From Piliocolobus tephrosceles (Eukaryota; Chordata; Mammalia; Primates; Cercopithecidae), in contig NC_045437.1 in NCBI RefSeq assembly GCF_002776525.5, forward strand, positions 141,282,372-141,346,371: a stretch of DNA of 64,000 nt. The letters run 5' to 3'. The translations under genes and the position numbers were made by a program. The notes under the pieces were generated by a model, which made no database searches, was not told the origin of the DNA, and was given only the letters and a program-made list of their open reading frames with translations. Positions 10,035 to 21,997 of the stretch are shown in pieces. Each line of letters opens with the position of its first letter. Within the stretch, counting starts at the first letter, position 1.

Positions 10035-10300
10035 AGGGCACAGGGACTAGGAGCAAGGCCTTGGAACAGACAGCCTGAGATTTGGGCATTTTTGACCAAA
10101 AATGGTTGTGTGACATTAGGCAAAAGAGACTGGTAGTGTTTTACTGTGCCTTTTCCCCCTTGATCCTTATTTGTAAACAAGGATATGGATACAGTTTACT
10201 CATAGAGTTGTGGTAAGGGTTGAATGAGATGATTAATGAAAAGCATTTAGTATAGTAGGCAAATAGTAAGGGTTAGGTAATAATGATAGTATTATTAAAA
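10035..10300 (+). repeat. MIR element (diverged)
   Basis: 'tgtgtgacattaggcaaaagagactgg', 'gtggtaagggttgaatgagatgattaatgaaaagcatttagtatag' follow the MIR order. Adjacent to single-copy sequence on both sides. Confidence 0.55.
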
Positions 10301-10631
10301 AACAAATTTGTGATGTAGCACATACTTTGGTTTTAAAGGAGCAGATTTTAGTCAGTTTTCAGATATCTATAAGACAAGGAGACCATTCCATATAACTCAG
10401 ATCTCCAGAGATTCTAGACTTTGAGCTACAGTCAGTTATCCATTTTATTACTGGGGAAGGGGTTGGGGGAGGGAGGGACCTGGTGGTCTACTATAGGTTC
10501 AACACTATGATGGACAATAAAAACAAGTAATTATGGCAAAAATGTATTATTTACTATACACTAGGCACTATATGCTGAGCCATTTACTTGCATTCCCACT
10601 TACTCATCATGTAAGTTATTTTTTTAATTGA

Positions 10632-10914
10632 TTTTTTTGAGACAGAGTCTCGCTCTGTCACCCAGGCTGGAGTGCAGTGGCGTGATCTTGGCTCACTGCA
10701 ACCTCCACCTCTGGGGTTCAAGTGATTCTCCTGCCTCAACCTCCCAAGTAGAGTTGCTGGGACTACAGGTGCACTGGCTAATTTTTGTATTTTTAGTAGA
10801 GATGGGGTTTCGCCATGTTGGTCAGGCTGTTCTCGAACTCCTGACCTCAAGTGATCAGCCTGCCTCAGCCTCCCAAAGTGCTGGGATTACAGGAGTGAGC
10901 CACTGCGCCCAGCC
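10632..10914 (-). mobile_element. Alu element, sense to AFAP1L1
   Basis: 'ttttttgagacagagtctcgctctgtcaccc' to 'gagccactgcgcccagcc', with a small deletion next to 'ggtgcactggctaattt'. Confidence 0.93.
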
Positions 10915-11870
10915 CACAAAACTTATACTATAATTAGTTTTCTTCTATTGTTGAGGAAACTGAGCTACACAGCGGTTAAGTCCCACTGCTAATGGTGGCA
11001 GAGCCGAGGTTAAAACCCATGTCTCCATGTCTTTCTGACTCCAGGGTCCATGCTGTGCAATACTGTTCTAGCTGTTTCAAGGCCATAGTTCAACCTCTTG
11101 GGGAAAGTTTTACTTTCTTTTTTTCTTTTTTTTTGGTGCGCTATACAGAGCTGCACGCTGCTTTATATAAGTCAGTGCAGAATAATTCCTGCAGTTTATG
11201 GATAATTGGGGGTCTTGTCTAGCCAGCTGCTGCAGGGATTGCAGTGGTCACCCAGTGACCCATGCAAAAATCAGTTCCTGACACAACTACCCTGCAGTTC
11301 AAGCCTGATCATAAATACAGCATGGAGGGCCTTCTGGCTTTGTTACTGATGAGAAGACAGCTGTTAATGTTACTGGGGTTCTCTTATACATGATGGCTTG
11401 ATTTTCTCTTCTGCCTTCAAGATTTTTTCCTTGTCTTTGGTATAAGCATTTTTACCATGATGTGTCTTTTGTAGATCTCCTTGCCTTTATCTTACTTGGA
11501 TTTCACTGAGCTTCGTGGATGTATAAATTAATGTTTTTCAATAAATTTGGCAAGTTTCAGCCATTATTTGAATATTTTTAATACTCATCTGTCTCTCTTC
11601 TCCTTGTAGTACTCCCTGTACACACGTTTGTGCATTTAATGGTGTTCCACAATGCTCTGAGGCTCTGTCATTTTTCTTCATTCTTTTTTTCTCTCTGCTC
11701 TTTGGTTTGCATAATCTCTGTTTTTCTATCATCAAGTTCACTGATTCTTCTACCAGGTCAAATTTACTGTTGTGCCCATTGAGTGAGTTTTTCATTTCAG
11801 TTATTGTACTTTTCAGCCTCATGATTTTTATTTGATTCTTCTTTTTATAATTTCTATCTTTCTATTGGAG

Positions 11871-12190
11871 GCCTCTATCAATATATTATCAATAATATAT
11901 TCCATATGACTGTACTATATACTACAGTATAATATAGTATAGCTATAGCTATATTCCATATAACTGTAGTGTAGTTCCATGTACCTATACTGTAGTGTTC
12001 AGTATAGTGTAGTGTAGTACTCAGCATAGTCTATTTCCTCCTGCAGTATGAAACCAATTTCTCCAGAACAATGGGAAATACATTTCTGTTGTTTATAAGT
12101 TACCCAGCTTATGGAATTTTGTTATAGCAGGAGGAATGAGCTATTATCAATAATATACTGATAGAGGCTACCAATAATATAGGCTATCCA
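11871..12190. repeat. AT-rich fold-back insert with inverted arms
   Basis: Arms at 11871-11897 and 12142-12168 are inverted copies matching at about 24 of 27 positions (gcctctatcaatatattat... against its complement). Between them are tandem TATAGT/TAGTGTAG-like units (11905-12030) and an MLT1 3' end fragment (12057-12143). The insert lies inside the L1. Confidence 0.7.
12057..12143 (+). mobile_element. MLT1-type LTR 3' end fragment
   Basis: 'ctccagaacaatgggaaatacatttctgttgtttataagtta' closely resembles 15165-15245 of the MLT1A-like LTR below, including the shared variant 'agcttatgg'. Confidence 0.65.
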
Positions 12191-12868
12191 TAATATAGAC
12201 TATCTGCTAATACACTGTCATCTTCCGTTCCTTTATTTCTTTAAGCATGGTTTCCTTAAGTTCTTTAAATATATTTATAATGGCTGCTTTGAAATCTTTG
12301 TTAAATTCTACATTTGGGCCCTCTCTCAGGCAGTTTCTGTGGCTTGATTTTTTTCCTTCTGTATGGGTCACATTTTCCTGCTTCTTCGTGTGTCTCATAA
12401 TTTTGTGTTGAAAACTGGTCATTTTAGAGAATATATTGTAGTATCTTTTGATATGCATCCCCCCAACCGGGTTGTTGGGCTGTTATTTTCTTATTTGTTT
12501 AGTGACTTGTCTGAACTATTTTAGTGTAGTCTACTTCCTCTTGAAGTATGAAGCCACTGATGTTGCTCCTCAGAGGCCACACCCTTGGCATGTGTACAGT
12601 CACTCTGGCGTGACAGCGTATTAGCAGGGATTTCTGACTCTTTCCCTAATCTCCTGTTAAGCAGTCTGCCTCTGTTGCTATTACACCCAGCTGTTAGGCT
12701 CTACTAATTGTCAGGTGTTTGCTCTATTGATTTTGACAATGCATAAATTACTCCATGGTCTGATCCAATTAAATTCAGCCCCTTTATAGGATAGTTTTGG
12801 AGGCTCATCTTTGAGATTTATTCTAACCCTAGGAGGGCTCTTTTTATTTAAAAAAATTTCTTTTTAAA

Positions 12869-13163
12869 TTTTTTTTTTTTTTTTTTTTTTTTGGGTCCTC
12901 TCTTGTCACCCAGGCTGGAGTGCAGTGGCAGGATCACGGCTTACTGCAACCTCTGCCTCTTGGGTTCAAGCAATTCTTGTGCCTCAGCCTCCCAAGTAGC
13001 TGGGATTACAGGTGCCCACCACTATGACTGGCTAATTTTTGTATTTTTAGTAGAGACAGGGTTTTGCCATGTTGGCTACGCTGGTCTTGAACTCCTCAAG
13101 TGATCCACCTGCCTCAGCCTCCCAAAGTGTTGGGATGACAGGGGTGAGCCATCACACCCAGCT
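12869..13163 (-). mobile_element. Alu element inside the L1, sense to AFAP1L1
   Basis: Long poly-T, then an Alu through 'ccatcacacccagc'. It splits the L1, so it is the younger of the two. Confidence 0.92.
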
Positions 13164-13424
13164 GTGGGCATTTTTAGCTGTCTCTTTTCTATGGTTCTCT
13201 CTGACAAACTAGCCTGTGGTTTAGTTTATTGTTCTCATAACCACCAAATCTCCATTGTTTTTGAGAGCATCCTTTGGTTTACACTTTCCCACACTCTGTT
13301 CCAACTAAAGTCAGTTCTTTTGAGGAAGAGCTTTGGAGTTCTCTGTTCTTATGGCCTGCCTTTCCCCGCTGGGCAAAATCTCTGAGTCACTGCTCTGGAT
13401 CCAGGGGTGGGAACAATGACCTGT

Positions 13425-13765
13425 GCTGTGGTTTGAATGTTCATCCCCTCCAAAACTCATGTTGAAATTTAATTGCAATTGTAACAGTATGAAAAGATGG
13501 GACTTTGAGAGGTGATTTAGGCCATGAGGGCTTTGCCTTCATGGGTGGGATTAATGCCGGTAAAAGAGGGCAAAATCAACCCCCTTTTGCCTCTTTGCCC
13601 TTCCATTTTCTTCCATGTGATGATGCAGCAAGAAGGCCCTTGCTAGAGGTCAACAGCTTGATCTTGGATTTTTCCAGCCTCTAGACTAGGAGCTAATAAT
13701 TTCTGTTCATTATAAATTACCCAGTCTCTGGTATTCTGTTATAGCAGCACAAAACAAATTAAGAG
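13425..13765 (+). mobile_element. MaLR LTR (MST/MLT-type), antisense to AFAP1L1
   Basis: 'tgtggtttgaatgttcatcccctcc', 'gagaggtgatttaggccatgagggc', 'cagcaagaaggcccttgctag' and 'tataaattacccagtctctggtattctgttatagcagcac' follow the MaLR LTR layout from start to end. Probably a solo LTR. Confidence 0.7.
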
Positions 13766-14399
13766 CCTGTTTCTCTTGGAGTGACATTCCTGTTATGAGC
13801 AGGGTGCTGGGTGGGGGCAGTAACCTCTGGTCTGCTCTGCTTACCTCTCCCAGCATGGAACCTCTGCCCTACAAGTGAGCTAGGATGAGGGCAATCAGGG
13901 CCCCAGTATTCTTGGCTTACCCTACCTGGGGCAAAGCCTTTGCTCTATCATCTGGGTAGAGGAAGGGCGCTTCCTACCTCTTGGCTGCAATCACCTGGAA
14001 TTTAGCCTCTGCAGCATGGAGCTGGGTATGACAAAAAATACTGGCAGCCTGCCCTTCCGGGGGAGATACTGTAGCCCTTGACTAGCAGCTGGGGAAAGAA
14101 GGAGCCCTGTTTTCTTGTCTAGATGTGCCTGGAGTGAAGATTCTTTCAAACTGAGTTGGGGAATAAAGGGGTAGGTTGTGGCTCAAATGCCACAAACTCT
14201 CACTGTTCTTACTAAGATTTAGCAAATTTTCTAGAATAAATGTTTCTTCATTTGCCCTCAGGAAAATTTCCAGACTTTAAATAATTGTTTGTTTTAATAA
14301 ATTTCACCAGCTACAGCTGTTTTGCTAGAGAGTGGGTCCATGTAGCTTCTCACACCACCATTTTTCTCAGTAATCTACTTGGCCTCCATGATTCTTCCT

Positions 14400-14903
14400 T
14401 CCTAATATTCATGCCCTTTTATAGTCCCCTCCCACACTAAACAGTGCTGACCTGTGTAACCATTAGGATATTGTAGAATGACAGAGTGTAACTTCTAACC
14501 ATAGGTCATAAAAGACCTTGCAGTATCAGCCTTGCTGTTCCTTCTTGGGTTGCTTGCTCTGGGGGAAGCCAGCTGTCACATCACAAGGACAAGCAACTCT
14601 ATGAAGAGATCCCCATGGCAAAGAACTGAGGCCTCCTGCCAACAACCAGCACAAACTTGCCAGGCATGCAGTGAGTCATCTTAGAAGTGGATCCTTCAGC
14701 CTGTCAAGACTTTGGATGACTTCAGATGACCGGCCAACATCTTGAGATCTCATGAGAGACCCCAAGCCAGAACTACCTATCCAAGCCATTTAGGATTCCT
14801 GATCCACAGAAACCATGTGACATAACACATGTTCCTGCTTATTGTTTAGAGGAGCTAAATTTTGGGTAATTTCTTATGTAGCAATAGGCAATTAATACAT
14901 GAT
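14400..14903 (+). mobile_element. MLT1-type MaLR LTR, antisense to AFAP1L1
   Basis: 'cttgctctgggggaagccagctgtcac', 'actgaggcctcctgccaacaaccagcac' and 'ctcatgagagaccccaagccagaac' are hallmark MLT1 phrases, in order, ending 'gcaataggcaattaatac'. Confidence 0.75.
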
Positions 14904-14919
14904 CGTGGGCAAAATCCTT

Positions 14920-15250
14920 TGGCTATAGACTAGATGTTTACATCCCCCAAAATTCATATGTTGAAACCTAATCCCCTATGTGATGGCACTTGGAGGTGGA
15001 GCCTTTGGTAGGTGATTAGGTCACCAGGGTGGAGCCCTCATGGGTGTGATTAGTGCCCTTGTTCCGGAAAGAGACCCCAGGGAGCAAAGAGATGGTCATC
15101 ACCAGGAAACAGGCCCTCACCAGACACCAAATCGGCTGCCACCTTGATCTCAGACTTCTCAGCCTCCAGAACAATGAGAAATAAATTTCTGTTATTTATA
15201 AGTTACCTAGCTTATGGGATTTTGTTACAGCAGGAGAAATGGATTAAGAT
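14920..15250 (+). mobile_element. MLT1A-like MaLR LTR, antisense to AFAP1L1
   Basis: 'aaaattcatatgttgaaacctaatccc', 'ggtgattaggtcaccagggtggagccctcatgggtg', 'ggccctcaccagacacc' and 'cctccagaacaatgagaaataaatttctgtt' match MLT1A along its whole length. It directly abuts the preceding LTR. Confidence 0.8.
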
Positions 15251-16682
15251 ATCTTCTCTTTTATTTTCTTCAGTTTCTTCATCTAAAAAACAACCTTGTT
15301 GGAATTCATTAGCAGTCTTCCACCGTGGTTTCCCACTGCCCTTCAAGGAAACTTATGACCCCACGGTGATGGCTAACAGGAAAAGTGGAGGCCAAGTGGG
15401 CCTCAACCAGAGTAGCTCCACTTTTATTGTCTTTTATAATCTTGGCTTTCATATAAGATTTGATCTGAAGAAAGGGTCTACTTTTTTGTGTGTGCTTGTT
15501 AGTTTTTTGTTGTTGTCATTGACATTCGGTGATTTCTTTAATCTTACATGCTTTTTTTCAGGTTAGATTTCCATTTTAAAATGGGCATTTCACAAGGCCC
15601 TGCATTTCCAGTATCTCTGAGAGTAGAGTGCAAAGTTACACAACACCCTTCTGATTGTTTAGAGAGGAAACTCAGGCCCAAGGAGGGGAAAGGACTTTTC
15701 CCGGAGGTACACAGTAATTCAGTAGTCAAGGGAGGAATGAGGAGTGGAATACAGATTTCCTGACCCTCAGAAGGGATGATCTATACAAATGAAATGGAGC
15801 CATAATATAGAAAAGTATTTTTAAAAATAGGTATTAAAATATAAAAGTAAGTTTACAAAAAGCATAGAACAGAACTTGACTCTGTTGAGATGCAGGGGGA
15901 ATAAATGTAAAGGAACAAAGAAAAAACTTTTGGAACATGCTGTCCCACAGGAAGCTGGCTTCTTCATAAAGATAAATCACACAGGAGCACAGATTACTGT
16001 TGGAAGTAAAACAGAATTTACAACAGAGTTGCCTGGCATACTTAGTTATTACTGTGCAGTGTGGCAATCAGGCAATTCGCTGAGCTCCTGTGGTGTGCTA
16101 GGCAGAGCTAGGGCGGGACACCAAGGTGAGCTGTGGCTTTCATGGCAGCTGGCTCCAGGGTATTCGGATGGGTTCAGTTCTCCACTTACTACCCCAGATC
16201 AGAAATCACAAATTGTTAGCCTCTGAAACAGATACAGCTTGTCAACAGTCTCTCTCTCTATATATATTTGGCCTCATTCAGTGCTAACTTTAAAAAAAAA
16301 AATAGTTGCTGATATTAAAAAATAAGTAGATTTCACCTAAAGTCTAGATTTCTGTCTCTTTTAAGTAATTGGCAAATCTGGTGTTAGGGGCCTGGTACTG
16401 CTTCATGGGGATTGTCTGCTGGAGCTGAGCAGCAGCCTCCCCTATAGTTGGGACCTGAGGAAACTGGGTATCAGTTTCCTATGGTACCTCCCCACCCCCC
16501 AACTCCCTGTCATTTTTCTCTGAGGCCACATGCTAGCTGCCCTTTTTCATTGTGCTTGCTCTGTGGTTTTTCTTAGGGTAGAGTATTTTCTTGCATCTCA
16601 CTTTGCTCATTTATTTACCCACCAGAGGAACTGATTTTGAGATCCCTCCTATAGACTGCTTCCTTCCCTTCCTCCCTAGTCA

Positions 16683-16844
<162 letters not shown>

Positions 16845-17420
16845 TCAAGTTCAGGCAGGCGCAGACTCATCAATGCAGGCTGTACTACCGTCTTTGCTCA
16901 GTATGGGGTCTTCTTGCTCTGAGATTTTGGTCTTCCATTTTTAGACTTGCATAGCACTCACAAATTATAAAGCACTTTTGCTAGCAGTGTATCATTTGAA
17001 CTTCATACTTTTCTGCTGGGGGCAGCAGAAGGCAACCCTAAACTGTAGTACCTGCTGAGACGAAAATTAGAAAATCTCAAAAGACTGTGGGTGGCTATAT
17101 TTGATTTATCATAGATATTTCTGTCTTTAGAACATTTGGAAGTATCCTGATTTTCTGAATTGCCTCAAAAAGAAAAGTCTTCCCTCAAGAAGAAAAGTCC
17201 TGGATGAGATGAGCCAGTGATAGAAGTTACATAACTTAATAGATAAACTATACATTTGTGCATGAAGCATATTCAGAATACTAAAAATCCAGTGAAAGCT
17301 TAGGAAACCATGAGTTAAATATGATAAGAATGTAATATAATAATGATGTTGTCAACAACAGTACTATTTACTCCTCTGTATAAGAACTTCCAATGTCTAG
17401 GCACTGTGCTAATTTCTTCT

Positions 17421-17668
17421 TTTGAGTGCAGTAGTGTGATCACGGCTCACTGCAGCCTCAACCTCTTGGACTCAAGCGATCCTCCCACCTGAGCCTCCTG
17501 AGTAGCTGGGACAACAGGTGCGCACCACCATGCCCGGCTAATTTTTGTAGAGACAGGGTTTTGCCATGTTGGCCAGGCTGGTCTCAAACTCCTGGGCTTA
17601 AGTGATCCACCCACCTCAGCTTCCCTAAGTGCTAGGATTACAGGTATGAGCCACGACTGTGCCCAGCC
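17421..17668 (-). mobile_element. Alu (J/S-like, truncated), sense to AFAP1L1
   Basis: Starts within the right arm ('tttgagtgcagtagtgtgatcacggctcactgcagcc') without the usual poly-T and runs to 'actgtgcccagcc'. Confidence 0.88.
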
Positions 17669-17674
17669 TAAACG

Positions 17675-18159
17675 TTTTTTTTTTTTTTTTTTTTTTTTTT
17701 TTNNNNNNNNNNNNNNNNNNNNNNNNNNNNNNNNNNNNNNNNNNNNNNNNNNNNNNNNNNNNNNNNNNNNNNNNNNNNNNNNNNNNNNNNNNNNNNNNNN
17801 NNNNNNNNNNNNNNNNNNNNNNNNNNNNNNNNNNNNNNNNNNNNNNNNNNNNNNNNNNNNNNNNNNNNNNNNNNNNNNNNNNNNNNNNNNNNNNNNNNNN
17901 NNNNNNNNNNNNNNNNNNNNNNNNNNNNNNNNNNNNNNNNNNNNNNNNNNNNNNNNNNNNNNNNNNNNNNNNNNNNNNNNNNNNNNNNNNNNNNNNNNNN
18001 NNNNNNNNNNNNNNNNNNNNNNNNNNNNNNNNNNNNNNNNNNNNNNNNNNNNNNNNNNNNNNNNNNNNNNNNNNNNNNNNNNNNNNNNNNNNNNNNNNNN
18101 NNCCCCGTCTCGGCCTCCCAAAGTGCTGGGATTACAGGCTTGAGCCACCGCGCCCGGCC
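17675..18159 (-). mobile_element. nested Alus around the assembly gap; visible AluYR-type 5' end
   Basis: A 28-base poly-T (17675-17702) enters the gap, and on the other side 18103-18159 reads 'ccccgtctcggcctcccaaagtgctggga' then 'aggcttgagccaccgcgcccggcc', the 5' end of a young AluYR-like copy in reverse orientation. The following 18160-18296 resumes in the middle of an older Alu. Confidence 0.8.
17703..18102. other. assembly gap (400 N)
   Basis: Exactly 400 N, between poly-T and Alu sequence. The round number may be an estimate or placeholder. It lies in intron 14 and does not touch a coding exon that the protein needs. Confidence 1.
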
Positions 18160-18296
18160 AATTTTTGTAGTTTTTAAGTAGAGATGAGGTTTTGCCATGT
18201 TGGTCAGGCTGGACTCGAGCTCCTGGCCTCAAGTGATTCACCTACCTCAGCCTCCCAAAGTACCAGGATTATAGGCATGAGCCATGGCACCCAGAC
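18160..18296 (-). mobile_element. remainder of an older Alu (J-like), sense to AFAP1L1
   Basis: Begins at 'aatttttgtagtttttaagtagagatgagg', which is internal to an Alu, and ends 'ccatggcacccagac'. Its tail-side half must be in the gap, probably with the 28-T run as its tail. Confidence 0.85.
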
Positions 18297-19171
18297 CTTG
18301 CCTAAACTTTCTTACATAAAGTGTTATTTAATTCTTGCAGCCATCCAAGAAGGTAGGTTTTATCATATCCTTTTGGAGTCAGGAAGCGAAGACCAGCAGC
18401 CCTGAGTCCGACTCAAACTTCACATCCTTAAGTGCTAAGCTATCTGGCCACTAAACTCTGCAACTGAGAAAAACCTCAAGCTGCATCCACAGGTTTATCT
18501 GAGTCTGAAGAAAGATCATATGAACAGAAGGATGACTGGAGAAATTTCCAGAAAAGGGAGTCCTAGAGGTGAAAACTCAGTGTGTCATCCAGCACCGTCC
18601 AAGGCAGAGGTCCTGTCTGCAGACATATCTGCAGACACAGCTTAATTGCCTCTCCCTCCTGCTAATGGTGAGGCCTGACCCACCCACCAGCGTCTGGTTG
18701 GAATGTGGCTCTCCTCTCGTTTTCTGAAGGAGGAGACAGCACAGGGCATGCTGCCAGGAGCATTCCAGGTCATGTGATGGCTACTCAGGCCTCACTGTAA
18801 ATTAGTAAGTTGGTATTTCCCTGGCTTAGCAAGCAAAACGTGGAGACTGGCCTGGGAGCTGAAGCTCCCAGATCACGAAGTCACTAAGTGAAGGCTTGCA
18901 GGTTGGCCCCAGAGTCAGCACCCGCCTCAGACACCACAGAATCAGGAGGATAAGTTCACAGAGCCGTAAACAGGTGGAGGGTCCCAGCATCTTGCTCAAA
19001 CTGGAGACGATGCCTCACCTTTTGGTAGTGCTTGGCAGTCTACAGAGCCCTTTCTTCCTCCCAACCTGGGTCTCTTTCCATTGTACCACCCAGCCTCCTG
19101 TGCCAGGGATTCCTCATCCTGAGCCATGCTCTATGATAAGAAGGGGCTCCCCTTCTAGCTACTGCTGCTTA

Positions 19172-20011
<840 letters not shown>

Positions 20012-20157
20012 AGGAAGGAGTTGCGCCCAGCACTGACGATGCTAGTTAAGGTCTCCACATCCACGTAGTCATAGTGCAGTGCCTCTGGAGTGACTCTGGA
20101 GCCCATCTCCACCAGCAGCAGCCCGAGCCAGCGACCCATGTCCTCTGAACAGCTTGC
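20012..20157 (-). CDS. AFAP1L1: AFAP1L1 exon 13 (residues 494-542, end of second PH domain)
   Basis: 146 nt, acceptor cttcag, donor GTAAGT. It encodes ASCSEDMGRWLGLLLVEMGS, then RVTPEALHYDYVDVETLTSI and VSAGRNSF. W503 in the pattern SEDMGRWLGLLL is the conserved tryptophan of the C-terminal helix that closes a PH fold, so the second PH domain ends near residue 512. The following HYDYVDVETL segment carries two tyrosines in acidic context. The exon's end splits the leucine codon with exon 14 (CT + A). The length (48 codons + 2) means skipping would break the frame. Confidence 0.97.
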
Positions 20158-20334
20158 CTGAAGGACATGAGGCAAAGGTAGAGTTCATTTTCGTACTGTC
20201 TGAGCTTCTGGAGACCTGTTGACTTCAGCCAAACCCAGAAATATTTGTAAGTACTGACTATGTACCCGATACTCAGGGGTCAAAGAGGAATAAGATTACA
20301 GTACACATCCAGAAATCCAAGAGGCTCCCTTCTT

Positions 20335-20460
20335 CCATCTATTCAGGTTTCCATTCAAATGTCACCTCCTCAGAGAGGCCCTCCCTGATGACCTCTCTAA
20401 GACAGAGGCCTCCTTACCCTCACTTTCCATTCTCAGAGCCTTCCTCAAACCATTAGGATA
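20335..20460 (+). repeat. L2-type 3' fragment
   Basis: 'caggtttccattcaaatgtcacctcctcagagaggccctccctgatga' is characteristic of the L2 3' end. Confidence 0.7.
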
Positions 20461-21439
20461 TAAAACCAACATTTGGGTGTTCTCTGAATTTTTAAAAAAT
20501 ATTTATTTTTTATTAGAAGAGGTCATTTCTCATATAACTCAATCAAAATTTTTTCTTGTGTTACAATTGCCAAATAATTACAATACTATATATAGGAAAA
20601 TCTCCAAGAAGTTGCCAGTCAACTAAACATGGACTTATGTTAATTCTCATTTGAAGAGCATCTTATAAAATTAAATTAGCACACAAATACTAAACTTGAA
20701 TAAATAAAGCACATTTTTTTGCTCATGTATAAGAGAAATAAGGGACCTATCTCAAACTACCAAAAATAAAAGTGAGTTATAGAGAAGATATTTTTTGAAA
20801 TTTAAGAACTGAGAGAGGCAGTGGGTCTTGGGCAGAAAACAAGACCAAGAGGTCAGGTTCTAGGACAAGACCAAGAGACCACTGGTGGACTCCTGGATAA
20901 AGCACATGGCTGCCTTGGCCTCAGTTTCCTATCTGTAATGGGACAAATTAGTTTTCTGTTTTCCTCTAGTGTTAACATTTTAAATTCTAAATTGCCAAAG
21001 CGTTGCCATGTGGAAGAGAGAGTCCACGTATTCTGCGTGACCTCAGAGAGGAGGCTGCTGCCCGTGAGTAAGAAGGACAGTGAATCGGTGAAATGAAATC
21101 ATACTTCATTCACTCATTTGTTCAACAAATATTTCTAGAGCCCATAGTATTCTAGTGCGGGACATCCTGGTGAGTTCTGGAAGAACAAAAGTATGCAGAA
21201 TAGGCCTAGTTATTGCCTTCCTGGAGCTCAAAGATTTCAACTCAGTATGGGGAAAATCTTCCTAAAATTTGAATTGCTCAATGGGAGGGGCAGTGGACCT
21301 TCTCCTCCACAGAGGAGGGTACTGGTGAAAGGTCTTAGAGGGGATTCCAGAATCTGAATGGGTTAGACTAGACTAGATGCCTTTCAGGCTTGGGATTTTA
21401 AGGTATGGGAGAAAAAACAAACGTTGGTTCTGGTGCTGC

Positions 21440-21630
21440 CAGATTTAGTGAATAAAAATACAGAATGTTTTGTTTAATTTGAATGTCAGATGAACAATAA
21501 CATTTTAGTATCGATAGAGCTCCAATCTTGCGTGGGACATACCTATATTTTTATGAAAACGTTTTGGGTAATGTTCGTGGCTTACCTGAAATTCAAATTA
21601 AGTGGGTGTCCTGTATGTTGTCTTATAATC
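21440..21630. mobile_element. palindromic MITE-like DNA element
   Basis: The left arm (about 21459-21506, containing ttaatttgaatgtcaga) and right arm (about 21571-21617, containing tgaaattcaaattaagtg) are inverted copies, diverged. I know a widespread mammalian palindromic MER-type repeat that starts 'ccagatttagcaaataaaaatacag' and ends with the reverse; the family name is not certain. Confidence 0.6.
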
Positions 21631-21785
21631 CTACTTGGGTCACCTGACAGGAGCGGGGCTTGTTTTCCTTCCCCTTCAGTCCCCATGGTGTCAACAGCAA
21701 GGGCTCCCCCAAACAAAAACACAACACTCAGGCCAGAGTCCCCAGATCAAGCACCACTCACTCGCATCCCACCCTCTCCTCTCAC

Positions 21786-21997
21786 CTCCAAGATGGCCAC
21801 CTCCTGCCGGTTGCGCAGGATCCTGAAGGCAAACGGGTGTCGGGGCCCAAAGCCCGGGGCCACCTCACAGCCTTGCAAGACGATGGCGTTTACGTGGGTT
21901 CGCAGGTCCGTGTGGTCCTTGTGGAAATACAGAGTGTTGCACTTCAGGCGGCACCAGCGTTCCTTCCAGCCCTGGTTCACCAGCACGTTCAGGTAGC
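21786..21997 (-). CDS. AFAP1L1: AFAP1L1 exon 12 (residues 423-493, second PH domain)
   Basis: 212 nt, acceptor ctccag, donor GTGAGA. It encodes YLNVLVNQGWKERWCRLKCN, TLYFHKDHTD, LRTHVNAIVLQGCEV, APGFGPRHPFAFRIL and RNRQEVAILE. GYLNVLVNQGWKERWCRLK is the typical start of a PH domain (strand 1, then the W-x-R-W-x-x-L strand 2), and HPFAFRI with EVAILEA are strands 5 to 7. With exon 13 the domain spans residues ~418-512. PH domains of this family bind phosphoinositides or partner proteins at membranes and on actin. Skipping breaks the frame. Confidence 0.98.

Larger units (their letters stand above)
11340..13430 (-). mobile_element. old L1 (L1M/HAL1-like) fragment, sense to AFAP1L1, interrupted
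   Basis: On the plus strand the sequence runs through phrases of an old L1 in reverse: 'tttcactgagcttcgtggatgt', 'gccattatttgaatatt', 'agttcactgattcttct', 'cttaagttctttaaatatatttataatggctgctttgaaatctttg', 'tgtctcataattttgtgttgaaaactggtc'. It is broken by a ~310-bp AT-rich insert (about 11872-12190) and an Alu (12869-13163). No long open frame survives. Confidence 0.65.
20158..21785 (-). other. AFAP1L1 intron 12
   Basis: Phase 0, donor GTGAGA. It contains an L2-type fragment (20335-20460), AT-rich single-copy sequence (20480-20800) and a palindromic MITE-like element (21440-21630). Confidence 0.85.

Noticed and set aside
15144..15566. 140-residue plus-strand frame
   Set aside because: It begins in the tail of the MLT1A-like LTR and runs into AT-rich single-copy intron sequence; no family resemblance.
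17447..18241. 264-residue frame crossing the N gap
   Set aside because: It consists of Alu translation on both sides with unknown residues in between.
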